Source: Dicyema japonicum (Eukaryota; Dicyemida; Rhombozoa; Dicyemidae). From it: DNA of 40,893 nt. The DNA lies in NCBI GenBank assembly GCA_011109175.1, contig RDEW01000028.1, forward strand, positions 713,831 through 754,723, given 5' to 3'. A model generated the notes under the pieces. It did not search any database. It was not told the DNA's origin and saw nothing but the letters and a program-made list of their open reading frames with translations. This document shows, piece after piece, positions 9,603-21,600 of this stretch; position 1 is the first letter of the stretch; each line of letters opens with the position of its first letter. Position numbers and translations under genes: made by a program.

Positions 9603-12147
9603 GTGTTGGCGCAAATATCCACTTATTGGATTAAAAGAAAAAAAGAACCATTTGCTTATCCCCCCGTGGCATATTTCTGCTCGGGGCGGCTCTCTCTGAG
9701 GACCTCGTTCTCCCGATTTATTCTCCTTGTCATTTCTGGCGATGTGGAACTTAATCCTGGTCCAAAAAAAACACATTTCAATTCTTCAACTGAACATCAA
9801 TGGGATTACTGGGAAGGTAACTGAATTAAACTCCTTTTTGACCAAACACGACATTGACGTTTGTGTTATCCAGGAAACAAAGCTCACCACGTCTTCGAGG
9901 TCCCCACGATTCCCTAACTACCACATGGAACGCCTGGACAGACCTTCCGGCCGCGGAGGCGGTCTCATGACACTTATTAAGAAGGGTATTAATTACCAGG
10001 AGGGCTCCGCATTCATTAACTCTAAACTAAACCAAAATGGATGCTTGGAGGCTTCTGCAATTACTATACCTACCCCAGTTGGAAAATTACTGATTTGTAT
10101 GTACATTCCGCCAATGGGATTATGTCCGAAAAGTTTTGCCCCAGATCTTCTCCCGGTTGATAAACTTGACAACTTCCTTATTTGCGGTGATCTGAACGCA
10201 AAGCACCCGCAGTGGCTTAAGTCACAAACAGCTGACTCGCGCGGAAAGTCCCTGCTCGAGCAACTTGCCAACCTAATCATTCTCAACAATCCGTCTTTGA
10301 ACACAAGAACCCCACACAACAGAAAGGACAAACTTACTTCGCCCGACCTGACTCTTTGCTCTGCTAACCTGGTGTCACTGACTAATTGGAACGTAGTCTA
10401 CGACTTACGGAGTGACCATAACCCGATAGTTATACGAGTCCAAGTCAAATCCCTGTTCAGAAAAGCAGGCCCCATTTTGAAATACGATTACAACCATGCC
10501 GATTGGGTTAACTTTACCCACTACATTGATTGGGAAAATTCCCTTCTAAAATCCTACCGCTAATCGAAGAACGAAATTCGTTAAAAGGTCGGGTGCATCT
10601 CACAAGAGACAACCGGGATCGGATAAGAGAACTAAATTAAGTCAATCGGCAATGGAGAAACAGACTGGAAGGGCTGAAACCTTCACTAGGAAGCTAAATG
10701 CCAAGGCTCCATCAACAAAATTATGGGAATCCCTAAGATGATACACGAACCCGAAGAAATTCCAAGCGAGGGAGGATAATGCGATTCCGATTGCCAACAA
10801 ATTAATAAAATTTTACGTCGGGATCAGCCATATTCCGCACAAAAAATATGATGGGCCATGTTTAAAGTCCCTTAAACCTCGAGAACCCACGATATAATAA
10901 TCTTTACTCACGAAGAAGTGTCTCTGGCTATCAAAAATCTAAGAAGGACGGGCTCTTGTGGACCTGACGGAATTCCTACAATTCTGCTGAAAAACCTTGG
11001 GCAAGTAGCAATAGCAGCCCTGGCTCAAATCTATAACTTCTCAATAAACAACAACTCAATACCTACCATTTGGAAAATGGCCCACATCTGCCCTATTCTG
11101 AAACCGGGAAAGCCTAAATACGACCCAGCGTCATACAGACCAATCTCCCTCCTCTGCGTGTTATCTAAAGCTCTGGAAAAACTGGTACTCAACCGAGCCA
11201 AACATTTCCTTCCTGATCTGAACTTCCAACATGGATTCAAAAGTGGGAAATCGACGGCCTCGCATCTTGCCACGCTGACTAACTTTATCTCGAAAGGACT
11301 AACGATTAAACCCTGCAGCGAAAAGACGGTTATTGTGCTCGGTGGACATTCACAAGGCTTTCGACTCTCTGTCTAGGAAAATACTGACTAGGAAAATATT
11401 TCTCAGCAATATCCCCCCATACTAAAGAAGTGGATAGCTAACCTCCTCAATGGACGAAGAGGAAGAATCTATACCAAAAGTACAAGGTCAAGCTCGAAAT
11501 ATTTTTCAAATGGTGTACCTCAAGGCTCGCCTTTATCACCAGCTATCAACAAGTCCAGGAAAGTCGATTACTACCCTCTTTACCTCAGCAAAGAGGCTCG
11601 GGAATGAGGGAGTAACGCTGTAAACGATGTGGAGATACCATTCCAAAAATCGCAAAATATTTTGGGAGTAACATACGACACCCATATGTCTTTCTCGCAG
11701 CAAGTGAATGATGTGATCACGAGATGTACGAAGAAACTCAACATACTCAGAGTCTTTCTTCGAAAATGCAGGCAGTGGACGAGCCTCGCCACTCGCCAAA
11801 CCGTCTATAAGCAGTACATGGAACCCACAATTAGTTACGCCTGCGCAGCGTGGGGAAATACGATCAGCTACACCAATCGGGAAAAAATTTCGAAAATTCA
11901 ATCAAGAATCTGCAAAACTCTAGAAGAACCAAACGAACAACTAAATGTTGCCACTTTTGAGGAGATCTTGCGAAGAAACGGGGGGACGACATACCCAATG
12001 ACAGACCCGCCGCGCCCCTACAGAAAATGTGCGGGAACAAGGAAGAACATCAGGGAAAAATGAGGGCCCTCCTTAGAGAAGCTGGGATCACCTGATTAGT
12101 TATTTTGAGGTTTTTAGACGGTGGTTTTGGTTGAATAATAATAATTA
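9603..12147 (+). mobile_element. LINE family B (Jockey/CR1-like) with N-terminal 2A-like peptide, defective
   Basis: A non-LTR retrotransposon copy. The leader (9603-9760) ends in a hydrophobic stretch and SGDVELNPGP, the consensus of 2A ribosome-skipping peptides. Immediately downstream, one frame over, an APE endonuclease domain runs from about 9765 to 10563 with LQLNINGITGK, IQETKL, CGDLNAKHPQW and SDHNPIVI, all expected catalytic blocks. The RT part gives SCGPDGIP, LKPGKPKYDPASYRPISLL (10918-11376) and NGVPQGSPLSP (11510-11545), then jumps to ILGVTYDTHMSFSQQV and the C-terminal QTVYKQYMEPTISYACAAWG. The segment with YADD is missing and several stops occur, so the copy is dead. A one-base change in the A8 run at 9763-9770 would join 2A and endonuclease frames. 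The 3' end has an AATAATAATAATTA tail (12134-12147). Confidence 0.8.
9733..9762 (+). other. 2A-like ribosome-skipping motif
   Basis: Reads SGDVELNPGP, matching D-V/I-E-x-N-P-G-P. In 2A peptides the bond between the final Gly and Pro is not formed and translation continues, releasing the upstream peptide. Here it would separate a short leader with a hydrophobic run (FSRFILLVI) from the endonuclease/RT polyprotein. 2A-like motifs at the N-terminus of APE-type non-LTR ORFs are known from trypanosome and invertebrate elements. Activity in this copy is inferred only. Confidence 0.75.
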
Positions 12148-14300
12148 CAACCCAAGACTTATCAAAAATGACTTTTTATCATAAAATTCAGGATAATTCC
12201 GTATTATTCAAATTTGTCAAAGTCGTATAACCATTAATACAATTGTCATTTCATCTTTGAATTCATTTTTTACAATAAGGTAAAGAATGATCTTATTTTT
12301 AATATAGAGAGGGAATCATGTCAAAAATTCATAACTTAGTTGAAATGTGCTATATGTCGTAGTAATCATGCGAGATTCAAAGTGAAAGATAATTCCGATA
12401 TAATAACATAGACTGGAGTTGTTTCAGGTTCTCCAAGAATGATAGGTCATCCATAAAGGAAGAGACGCAGGTTTCCATGCAGTAAATCGGAATGTTTCTC
12501 TGTAACAATTGGGACTGTACAGAGCGAACCCACAAATAAGTTACCAAAAAGTACTTCGAAATTTCAAATATCAACTACGTGATTATAGGACTGGCCATGC
12601 ACTAATTCCGGTGTCATATATCCGGATTCCCACAGCACGTAGTTTTCCTCGATTTGAAAAAAGCAACAAGCCACATTATAGGACAAATGGACGCACAAGC
12701 CAAGTCAAACAACTTAATCCTAATAGAATATTTGTATTTTTAATATCTTTTTTAATCACTAATGGCAGTATTGAATGGCAGAGAGTTTGGAAAATAATTG
12801 TCTCAGTTGATGTCATAAATTAGAATATGGAATAAGATTTAGAAAGTGCCAAATTGCTTTCCTCATGTTAGAATGAATGATCAATATGAAATATAATACA
12901 AGATCAGATATGACAAGAGTGTTTCTTTAGGTTAACGGTTGTTTATAGCAATTTGATTTATTTTGGATTTCCAAAGCAACACTTCCCTTTCACTGATACT
13001 CAGATGACTACTGCCAATTGCCCTTTTTAAGAATATTGATCCCTTCAATCATGAGATGGAAAAACTCCACTGAAAGACGTCTCTTACAAGGTGTTGATAG
13101 AATTTGGGATCTTAAATATGTTTGTTATACACGTTTACTTATTTGATGTTTCAAGAAATGAATACTCGTGTTCAGACAAGTCATGAAATATGCAGTTTTA
13201 ATTTTACATAATTTTATTTAATTTTCTCCAATTTAAGCTGCTTTGTTTTTAATCTGACTAATCCTTCATTAGTATTGGAATCAAAAGTTCTAGATTCACA
13301 AAATTTATTTTTAATATTCAAATTATGTGAAATATTTCCGGCAAGTTTATTTGAAACAGTGATGACGAATTATATCAAAGAATTCATTTTAATTTTCGGC
13401 ATTCTAGACATCTTATTACTACATATATTCATGCAAGTAATATGCACCCCTTAATTATGTCGAATATTAAATCATTCATTAGATATACTCATAAGTGATG
13501 TGGATAATGTAATTGAAAATTAAGTGAGATTCGAATGTGGTCTAGCCGGTCTTTACGGATCATAACGTTGGTTTAAAGTAAATTGATTTAATGATAACCA
13601 ATCTATTCGTAGATATCTAAAAGGACCACATTTGGTACCTCAGAAAAATAGTTTTGTGGTCGCCATTGGTTTGGGGTGATTGAGGACATTCGTGTGGTCA
13701 CTGCATTGATATGTTTCAGGCAACGATTAAATTTGGCATTGACGTGTCCTGCGGTGAGTACTTTACCTTGAAAGAAGATTATGCTTTCACTACAATGCTG
13801 AGATTCCCCACATTCGTTAAGGATCCTTAATCATATATTTGGAGTGGAAGTACAATGAAAACCATAAAATTAATCGTATTTTCTGTCAAGTGAAGTTCCA
13901 TTGAAAATGTCAATGAAATGGCTTACTCAGACAAATAATTGTTTATGGACATTATCGCTCAATATAGTTCTGAATAATTAATTATCGATTGGACACTCAT
14001 TAGAATTTCGACTATTCTAATGGACCAGCATGGTTTGCTCAGTCGAGACTTTATGGCCAATTAAGATGAACTATTAAAATAGGTCAGACAGGGAATGTCA
14101 TTATAATTAATGAAAATATATCCTCTAATAAAATCTGAAGGACGTTTATCAGGGTTAGGACTTGTTCTCCCAGTTCGGGGGGAGATGTGGAGGGGAGGTG
14201 ACGTGTGCCCGACCAACGTAGACACCGTAAATCGATGCGATATTTTATAGTTCGTTGACCGCTGGCAGCTTATTCGATTGGTTATTTGCCCACGTTGTGG
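12148..14300. other. Long AT-rich stretch without recognisable gene
   Basis: About 2.1 kb with no ORF that resembles a known family. The longest open frame (12509-12823, plus) has a low-complexity composition and no neighbours supporting it. From about 14160 the base composition rises and GGGGG-rich sequence leads into MEX3, so 14160-14314 may hold its 5' UTR or an unidentified first exon. Confidence 0.4.
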
Positions 14301-14314
14301 TTTGTCTGAGAGAA

Positions 14315-15319
14315 ATGTTATCCCAGTCTTGTATGAGAGATAATATGTCCCCTCTCCATGTTCTGAGTGAGAGGAGACAGGGGACGAATGTGACCAAGTG
14401 CGTCAAAGTGGCCAGTTCAGAGCACGTAGCTGAAATAGTGGGGAGACAAGGTGATTGGAATGTGATGAGCAATAGGTTGTAAAATAAAGGCAATTCGAGC
14501 CAACACAAACACATACATAAAGACACCAGTGCGAGGGACTGACCCAGTCTTCTACGTGACAGGGCAGAGTGAGGATGTCGAACAGGCGGCGAGTGAAATA
14601 GAAAGTGCGGCCAACCACTTTTCCAACATTCGGTCGAACAAGCAAACGAGTGGTGAAGGACAGGTCGTGGGGTACGTGCGAGTGCCCTATAAAGTGGTGG
14701 GACTAATTGTGGGGCAGAGGGGAATGACTATAAAGCGTATTCAGCAGGACACCAACACTTACATTGTCACTCCCAGTCGGACAAGGAACCCGTTTTTGAG
14801 ATCACCGGAATTGCTGAGGATGTGACCTCTGCTTATGACGAGATCAAAACTCATGTCCGAATCAGGACTGGGGTGTTGGAGGATAACGAAATCGACTCCA
14901 TCCTTCTCACTCTGTCGGAGATCGAGACCATTGAGAACGATCACGTTCAAGACAATCCATTACCGGATGTCATATACAGTGAGGTCGACTGTCTTCCCCA
15001 TTTCCCCTCTGTAATGCAACACAGCAGTCCCTTCACCCAGTACTGGGATCATGCTAATCCTCCTAATTGGAAGAGTGTGTATCGGACACACAGATCATTC
15101 GACTGCCCTGTCAATCCTTCTCTCTATTCTGATCCCTTCAATTTTTACATACCCTTCGACTCCCTAGAAATTCATTCGACTTGCAGAATGAGCATTTCAA
15201 TTATTTCAGATAATTTTAATATTTACTTTCATTTTCTATATATTTCCTGGACAATAAATTATGATTGTTTATTTTTATTCCCAGACTTAATCAATAGTAA
15301 CACGCAGAGACTTGTCTAG
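14315..15319 (+). CDS. MEX3: MEX3-type RNA-binding protein, two KH domains (one apparent frameshift)
   Basis: RNA-binding translational regulator related to MEX-3. KH1: [18 protein letters not shown], a 25-nt intron at 14451-14475, then [20 protein letters not shown] and SNIRSNK. The join falls inside the GxxG loop region and restores the family sequence exactly. KH2: [34 protein letters not shown], then a one-base loss near 14779-14781, after which [15 protein letters not shown] continues in another frame. After KH2 an acidic tail ([19 protein letters not shown]) and a Pro/Ser/Tyr-rich region follow. No RING finger is visible. The start at 14315 is the best ATG upstream of KH1 but an earlier exon is possible. 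AATAAA at 15253 lies inside the formal reading frame, so the real C-terminus may come earlier through another micro-intron. Confidence 0.85.
14451..14475 (+). other. 25-nt spliceosomal intron in MEX3 KH1
   Basis: Begins GTGATTGG and ends GCAATAG. Removing it fuses GRQG with CKIK, giving an unbroken KH1 domain; leaving it in gives a stop 10 codons on. This is the best single proof of micro-introns in the window because the flanking protein is so conserved. Confidence 0.9.
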
Positions 15320-15523
15320 TGTACTTATCTCAGCTTTACTACCGGAAGCTCTTAATTAAATGTATATCATTAATATTAATGGATTATTTATAGACTTTGA
15401 TATTTTTAATACTATTAAACCAAGTTTATAGTCAAATTTTATCTCAAACGATACGTCAATATTTTTCCCCGAATTGTATTCCTCTTCCGTGTGGCCAGAG
15501 ATCCAATTTTTGCATAGCCGTGT

Positions 15524-15899
15524 TTATTTGGTTAGTGGTGATGTCTGTCGTCGATTTTTGGGCTTTATTTGCCAGGAGAGTGTCTCTCTAATATACTTTA
15601 TACGTGTCAATACGTATGAACGATAGTAGTCCCTCAGATCCCTTATCAGGTCATCAGATGCACTGCTCTCCACCCCATTCTGCTTCCACGATTCCATCAG
15701 TCGCATTACATAGGGAATGTAGGGAAAATGGCTTAGGTCTCTTGGCGCTTGGGAGTAGGTAGTTGTTGAGGGCCACACGTGATCCCTTGTAGCTCCGTTC
15801 TTTCTCCAAAAAGTGTCTCATTCTGCTGGCTAACAGTCCCCTTGCATTTTCACTCAAACATATTTTTGACATCCCCGTGTTTTGCACCACCACAAACAA
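15524..15899 (-). CDS. Small uncharacterised protein, two exons
   Basis: From ATG at 15899 the first frame gives GLLASRMRHFLEKERSYKGS. A GT...AG intron of about 31 nt (near 15746-15776) joins it to PPRDLSHFPYIPYVMRLMES and then DDLIRDLRDYYRSYVLTRIK, ending at 15524-15526. Composition and helix pattern look like a real protein of about 110 residues. The spacing of PY...L...L then D-LIRDL...R...I resembles the C-terminal half of GINS subunit PSF2, but the identity is too low by eye to name it. Upstream exons may exist beyond 15899. Confidence 0.4.
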
Positions 15900-16042
15900 C
15901 TTAATATTTAAAAATTTTATTTATCATTCGAATATTTATGACTATTTACATATGCTTATTGGGAAGGCCTTCCTATTATTATTTCATTGATAGTCAAATA
16001 ATTTATTGGGTGCAGTGTTAGAATAAATTGTGAATAATTACA

Positions 16043-17506
16043 AAAGCCCTGGACTAGATACGATAAACCCAGAAATACTAAAATATGGCCCTGACTCCTC
16101 TTTTTGAAAAAATCGCTACACTACTAAATGAAATGTTTTTAACTAACTCAACCCTCTACCCCTGAGAACGGGATTACTAATACCTGTACCAAAACCGAAT
16201 AAACCCAAAGGACCGGTTGAAAACCTACGACCAATTATATTATCAAATTCTCTACGGAAAGTCTTAGCTAACATTGTATTGGAACGAATAAAAGGACCAG
16301 CCTATGAATACCTACCCAAAAGTCAAAGTAGGTTCAGAGAAGGAAGATCAACAGCTGATGCAGTTTGGAGTCACAGATGGAGATGTGCAACACATCAAAG
16401 ATATTGTAATGCCACCCACATTCTGGGAATAGATCTATCAAAAGCCTTTGACTCGGTTAACAGGAACAAATTGATGACAGTGCTGGAAGGGATTATTGAC
16501 GAATCGAGTCTAAGAATGACCCAAATCCTTCTATCTAACACAGAACTCCTTGTGAGAGTTGGAAAAACTTGGAAAAACCTACTCAAGGAAATTTGAAACA
16601 AACACAGGCACTCCTCAGGGAGACTCCCTGTCTCCGCTACTATTCACAATATACTTGGAGGCCGCTATGAGGGAACTGAGACTATTATACCTTTATGCTG
16701 ATGATGTCGACCTAATCTCTGAAGACAAAGAGCTCCTGGAAAATGTACTAGAAAAAGCACCAGTATACTTGGAGATGGTTTCTCACCGTGAACAAGGAAA
16801 AAACGGAATGGACGGAAATAATACGAATGAACAACCCACTTGAAGAGAAATGGAGGAACACTAAGAAACTTGGCTCTCTATTAGGAGACGGTGAAGATAT
16901 CATACGAAGAAAAACCCTGGCAAACGCGGCATTACACAGGCTGAAAAACCTATGGCTAAAACGGAAAGGGAATGACATAAAACAAAGGATAATGCTATAC
17001 AATACATTTATCAAACCAATCCTCCTATACAACTTTGGAACCTGGGACACGACAAAAGAAGAATTGGAGAGGCTCGACTCGTTTCACAGAAATCATCTAA
17101 GAAACATAACTGGAATGTCCTGGCCATCCAGGATCTCCGCGGAGTGGACTGTACAATAAGTGCGACTGTACGCCAATAAGTCGCGAGATCATTAGCTCTC
17201 GTTGGAGATGGACTCCTGAGTTAGACCCGGCATCCCCCCCCGAACATCGCAATGGAGGATTACTACCCCTCCCCCAATGTAAGACGCTTTCGTGGAAGAC
17301 CGAGAACAACCCTCTCGATCGTTTTACAAAACGATCTGAACTGTGAAGAAAACATTGACATCTGGTGACGACCTGGACTCTCTGAGGAACTTAGCTAAGA
17401 ACAGGAGAGCTTGGAGCAATCTAATTAGTTCTCTTATATCTTTTGCTGCACATGCGGGGTTATAAATATTATGGCTCTCGTGAAGGTGCTAATAATAATA
17501 ATTATT
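16043..17506 (+). mobile_element. LINE family A copy 2, 5'-truncated, with 3' tail
   Basis: APE-type non-LTR retrotransposon fragment starting in the RT domain: SPGLDTINPEILKYGP-like start, GPVENLRPIILSNSLRK, SRFREGRSTADAV, GIDLSKAFDSVNR, GTPQGDSLSPLLFTIYLEAA and an intact YADDVD box (about 16693-16710). The thumb and C-terminus follow (KPILLYNFGTWDTTKEELER, FHRNHLRNITGMSWPS, RGRPRTTL). Three or more frameshifts break the ORF, so it is inactive although the YADD is kept. The 3' UTR ends with a segment (17446-17490) that matches the SINE tail in this window, then (AAT)n. ATAATTACA at 16034-16042 and 17507-17515 may be the target-site duplication, though the AT-rich tail makes this less secure. 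Confidence 0.8.
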
Positions 17507-17514
17507 ATAATTAC

Positions 17515-18640
17515 ACTAGCTTGCAGCGCGCTTCGCTCACCGCGACCTAGCTCCTGCGGAGGGCGTGTTTCATTAAACAACTATAAGTTTATGCAGATAT
17601 ATAAAACGACCTGGTTTTGGTGTAACCCTATTCTAGAAACTTTCCCAAGCCTTCTGTTTATCGTAAACAGGGTCAAAGTAGATTTTTCCTGACTAGCCTC
17701 CAGTTCGTTTTTATATAGCTATGAACTCAGATTGTTAAGGTTATCTTGTATTCTAACGCGTTTCATCTATTATGCTGACATCCCTTGATCCAACGATAGT
17801 ATCGTCAGCATATAATAATAACATATCGTTGTCCTCTTCTGTCTCTGGTAGGTCGTTCGTCATGAAATTGAATAGGAGTGGAGGTAATGAAGAACGTTGA
17901 GGGATTTCATTTGGTAATAGTCTCGATATGGAAAATCTATTTCCATAGCAAGCCCGTCCCCGACGACCGCTCAGGAAATTCCCAACCCATAGCTTTAAAT
18001 TTGCATTAATATTAGAAATATAAATCCTTTGTATGGGTGTTTTCTTTGGGACCGAATCAAAAGTTTTCTTTACGTCGATCGAGCAAACAATAAATTTTTC
18101 TTGCTTAGGTTTTTTTCATAAACCATCTGATATAAATTTCATTGAAGAATTTGGGTGTGTGACAGTTAATCGTCCCTCTTTGAATCAATGTTGAAAAACT
18201 GACTTCTGGAAGGAGGGGGCGAATCAATGTCATCACAATTCTCTATAGAGTTAATGCGTGGACACATAAAGGGACACTGGCCTGTATGAACCAGGATCCT
18301 CCTTCGGTTTTCGAGGCCTCAGGATTGGGTGAATAGTGGACAGTTTCCCATAATGTGGGAATGATATTAAAGTTGCACGAGTAGTTGTAAATACTCGTAA
18401 GTGCAGAGACAGCTGCATCGCACAATTTTTTGAGCATGATCACTGGGATTCCGTCTGGTCCGCAGGAGCGTGTATTTTTTAGTCGGGAAATTTCTACAGC
18501 GACATCTCGAGGTAGGAAGTACGATAATGGAGGCTCCCTTTTCGGTTTCCCTCTAATAATTGAGGGGGTTCCGATTTTTTTATAAGACTTGTGACTTATT
18601 TTCACGCACTGTTTTATAAAAGTGTTTAGATCTAGTTGGA
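17515..18640 (-). mobile_element. LINE family B fragment (Jockey/CR1-like RT)
   Basis: Reading down from 18640: SRLKNTRSCGPDGIPVIMLK and ALTSIYNYSCNFNIIPTLWE are close to the RT start of the element at 10918-11100, so this is the same family. After frame changes come DVKKTFDSVPKK, NFLSGRRGR, PQRSSLPPLLFNFM and an intact LLYADDTIV box (about 17815). Both the endonuclease and the 2A leader are absent. Stops and shifts make it inactive. It abuts the 3' end of INTS3 and is transcribed in the same direction. Confidence 0.75.
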
Positions 18641-18648
18641 GATTATGG

Positions 18649-21600
18649 TCATCCTCGTTTGTACTGTCGGCGTTTCATTTCAAATGTCTTAAATAAGCAT
18701 TGCAATAAAATGAAATCATCAAAGCAAATTGTCAATGTCCCAAGTACGCGAACTGCCTCCATCCTCGACACACCCGACCAACGCAAATAATTCCGAACAA
18801 CTCTTCCTAAGCCGAAGATCACACCCAGTGTAGGCCGAAGCCAATGCACTGGTCAATTGACTGGTCAGCAACACTAAAACTACCCCACCACACACTCACA
18901 TGACACATCCCGACAATTCCTCCGATAGTAATCCAAATGACGAATCACTGCTTCCACTGGCACGTGATGTTTTACACTAACAACTCCCCTCGCAAAACTC
19001 ACCGTTTAAGCCTCTTGCTTTGCCGACTCAGCAATGTGCCTATTACGGTCGACAACTTATCAGAGTCCTCCGAAGCCCAGAAAGCGAGGGCAGTGGAGAT
19101 GACCGGCATCACGGAGGGGGCCGAAATGGTCAGAAGACAGGAAACCAACTCCATGGTGGGTCTACCAATACATGACAAATCCAACTTTCTGCAGATTATA
19201 GCCTCCGTGGTAATAAGGTACACCAAATGACTGAATGATTCTAACTTGTTAATCAATATGGACAACCAGAGTCCTCAAAGTCTGATAAATAACTGAGGTA
19301 TGACTCGACTAAGAGACAGTGAGACTGAACCAGTGCCCATAACGCCTGCTGACTGTGTTGTGGCATAATTGACATTACATCTACATTAGAAACCACGAAT
19401 ACTACGGAGAACTGACTCAATCCCATCATCAGTGATCAGAATCATTTCTTTTCTAAGAATGGCGCAGTTCAGCTTGTCGAACTGGAATAAAACCAAAGGA
19501 ATACCTGTTTGGAGGGCAGTCGACAGTCAGGCTCTTTAGAAGAGTGCAGTTATCAACCAATACATGCCCGATGGACTAGTAGGTCATATTAAAGAGGACT
19601 ACTGATTTGTGAAGAGTAATAACGAGTCGTACTGCCATATCTCGGTCGAATTTGACACACAACTAACAAATGTGGGCACTGAGCAATACAATCACGTCCT
19701 CAGTCAGCATGGAAGAGAGATCGTAATTCAAGGACACACACAGTCCTTGGTAACATCCGAATCGCTCATTCTCATTTCTACAATATACACAACACAGGGA
19801 CCTCTGCTCAAGGAAACATAAAAAACAGATATCCTATTGGCGGGAAATATTCCTCACTTTGTTGTACAGAGCAAGCAAGGACAAGGACAGTGAGTTTGTT
19901 TCATGTAACTGCACCAGCAGTCGAAACAAGTTGAACACATAAAAGTCAAAGAACTGTTCGGACGACCTGCCAGTAACAAGCCCGTCATTACAGGACTGAT
20001 ATGAAAGGGAGAGTGCTGTTGGTCCTGCATGTAGGGTTGTTAATGTAGTCATGCATTAGCCACCCTACACACCCCGCAAGGGAATCCCCTATGGATGTCC
20101 CTGACTGTCCACTGCTCATCCACGATTCATTCTGACATACTACACGAGGATACAACGATTATTATGAGGTTGAGGAGACGGGTGAATGCTTCTGACCGTT
20201 TATGAGCAGGACTTTGTTCGTCAACACTCACAGTCAGCAGAGAACGCTGAGAGTCGAACAATTTCTCGAAATGAGACTGAAATGTGGTTTTCCTGAACTT
20301 GAGGATCTCCGGCATAAGCACACAGTCAAGATGGGAGACCGAATCTGACAGGACTGAGGGAAATGGCCAACCAGTCCTCACAACCACTTCCTCGTCGTCG
20401 CTGAAAACTGACATTTCATTGCTTCTCAGCTGGGAGGTGGGAGTCCCCGTGATTTCGAAGGTTGGCTTATCCTCAGTTTCCGTGGGACAAGTCGACATGC
20501 CTCGACTAAAGGACCGAAAACAACCAGAATCGTCCGAATCCCGAGGTCGGCAAAACTCATAAAAATAATGCAAAATTGCTTGACGGAGGTCCTTGGGCAG
20601 ATTTTCGTTCTCCGCAATGACACAAAATGATCTGCAAAATCAAATGGCACAAAGGCAACGAAATGACTTTTTTGGAAATGAGACATTTCAGTGCAGACTG
20701 AATGGATTCTTCAATGCTTTGTGTCTTGGCTGGGTAGTAGTTCGCCCCGATTCGACAAAAGTAGTCCACCAGTGACAGAGCAAGGTTGATGTTCACACGG
20801 AATGAATTCGCCATCAACAAAATGGCGGGTTCTACGGTCACAAAATCGAGTTTTCTACCAATATCCATAATGTCCTTGTCGGATTGAAAAAACAGCCAAT
20901 CAAAAAAAAGCGCTAACTTCATATTAGCATTGACGAGTCTCCTCTACCCAGTCAACTATAAAAACAACCGAACACCCAGAAAACAACCACCCAATCAGTG
21001 CATAACGCGTAACCAAATCCGACGAGAGTTGTTCGTTGGTAGGGTGGTAGACGGAACATAAATAACGGATAATATCAACACGGACAGTGTCCCCCATTGG
21101 AGTGTTGAGGTACTATTCATTACTAGTATAACAAACCATGGCTCGATACCACTCCTGGTATATACGCTCGTGTCCAAACCTCACCTAAACTAGTGATTGG
21201 AGATTTCAACCGACGACAACATGAAACGGAGTCGTTCTTCCATTTCAAATGGCAGGAGCAGACACAAATAATTTCTGGGAGTTCGGCGACGCAGGACTTC
21301 AAAGATGGTGTCATTTTCGTCAGTCCCGTTGGCCAATTCTGCCCAAAATGCTTCCATTTCAGGAATTCTGGCAACATTTTGGAGCAGACGAATCAAATCA
21401 CGGCCAATTTCAGCACAGCAATTCCACTAATCACGGAATCACGGAAAACAGTAAACATAGTTTTTTAGCAGAAACAGACTCAGCCGGATTTCAATTTGTC
21501 TGAGCCCTGTTAGTCGCTCGTGCGAGTGGTCCTCCATTAATCTGAGAGAGGTGAACACGACGGAAGGGATCACGGAGGGACATATTTCAGTCCACTGCCT

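Noticed and set aside
12509-12823. 104-codon plus-strand ORF
   Set aside because: No family resemblance, AT-rich surroundings, and no splice-supported extension on either side.
18937-19230. Plus-strand open frame with protein-like composition (and 19609-19821)
   Set aside because: They lie antisense to INTS3 exons whose minus-strand reading matches the family (LAFWASEDSDKLSTVIGTLL), so the plus frames are shadows.
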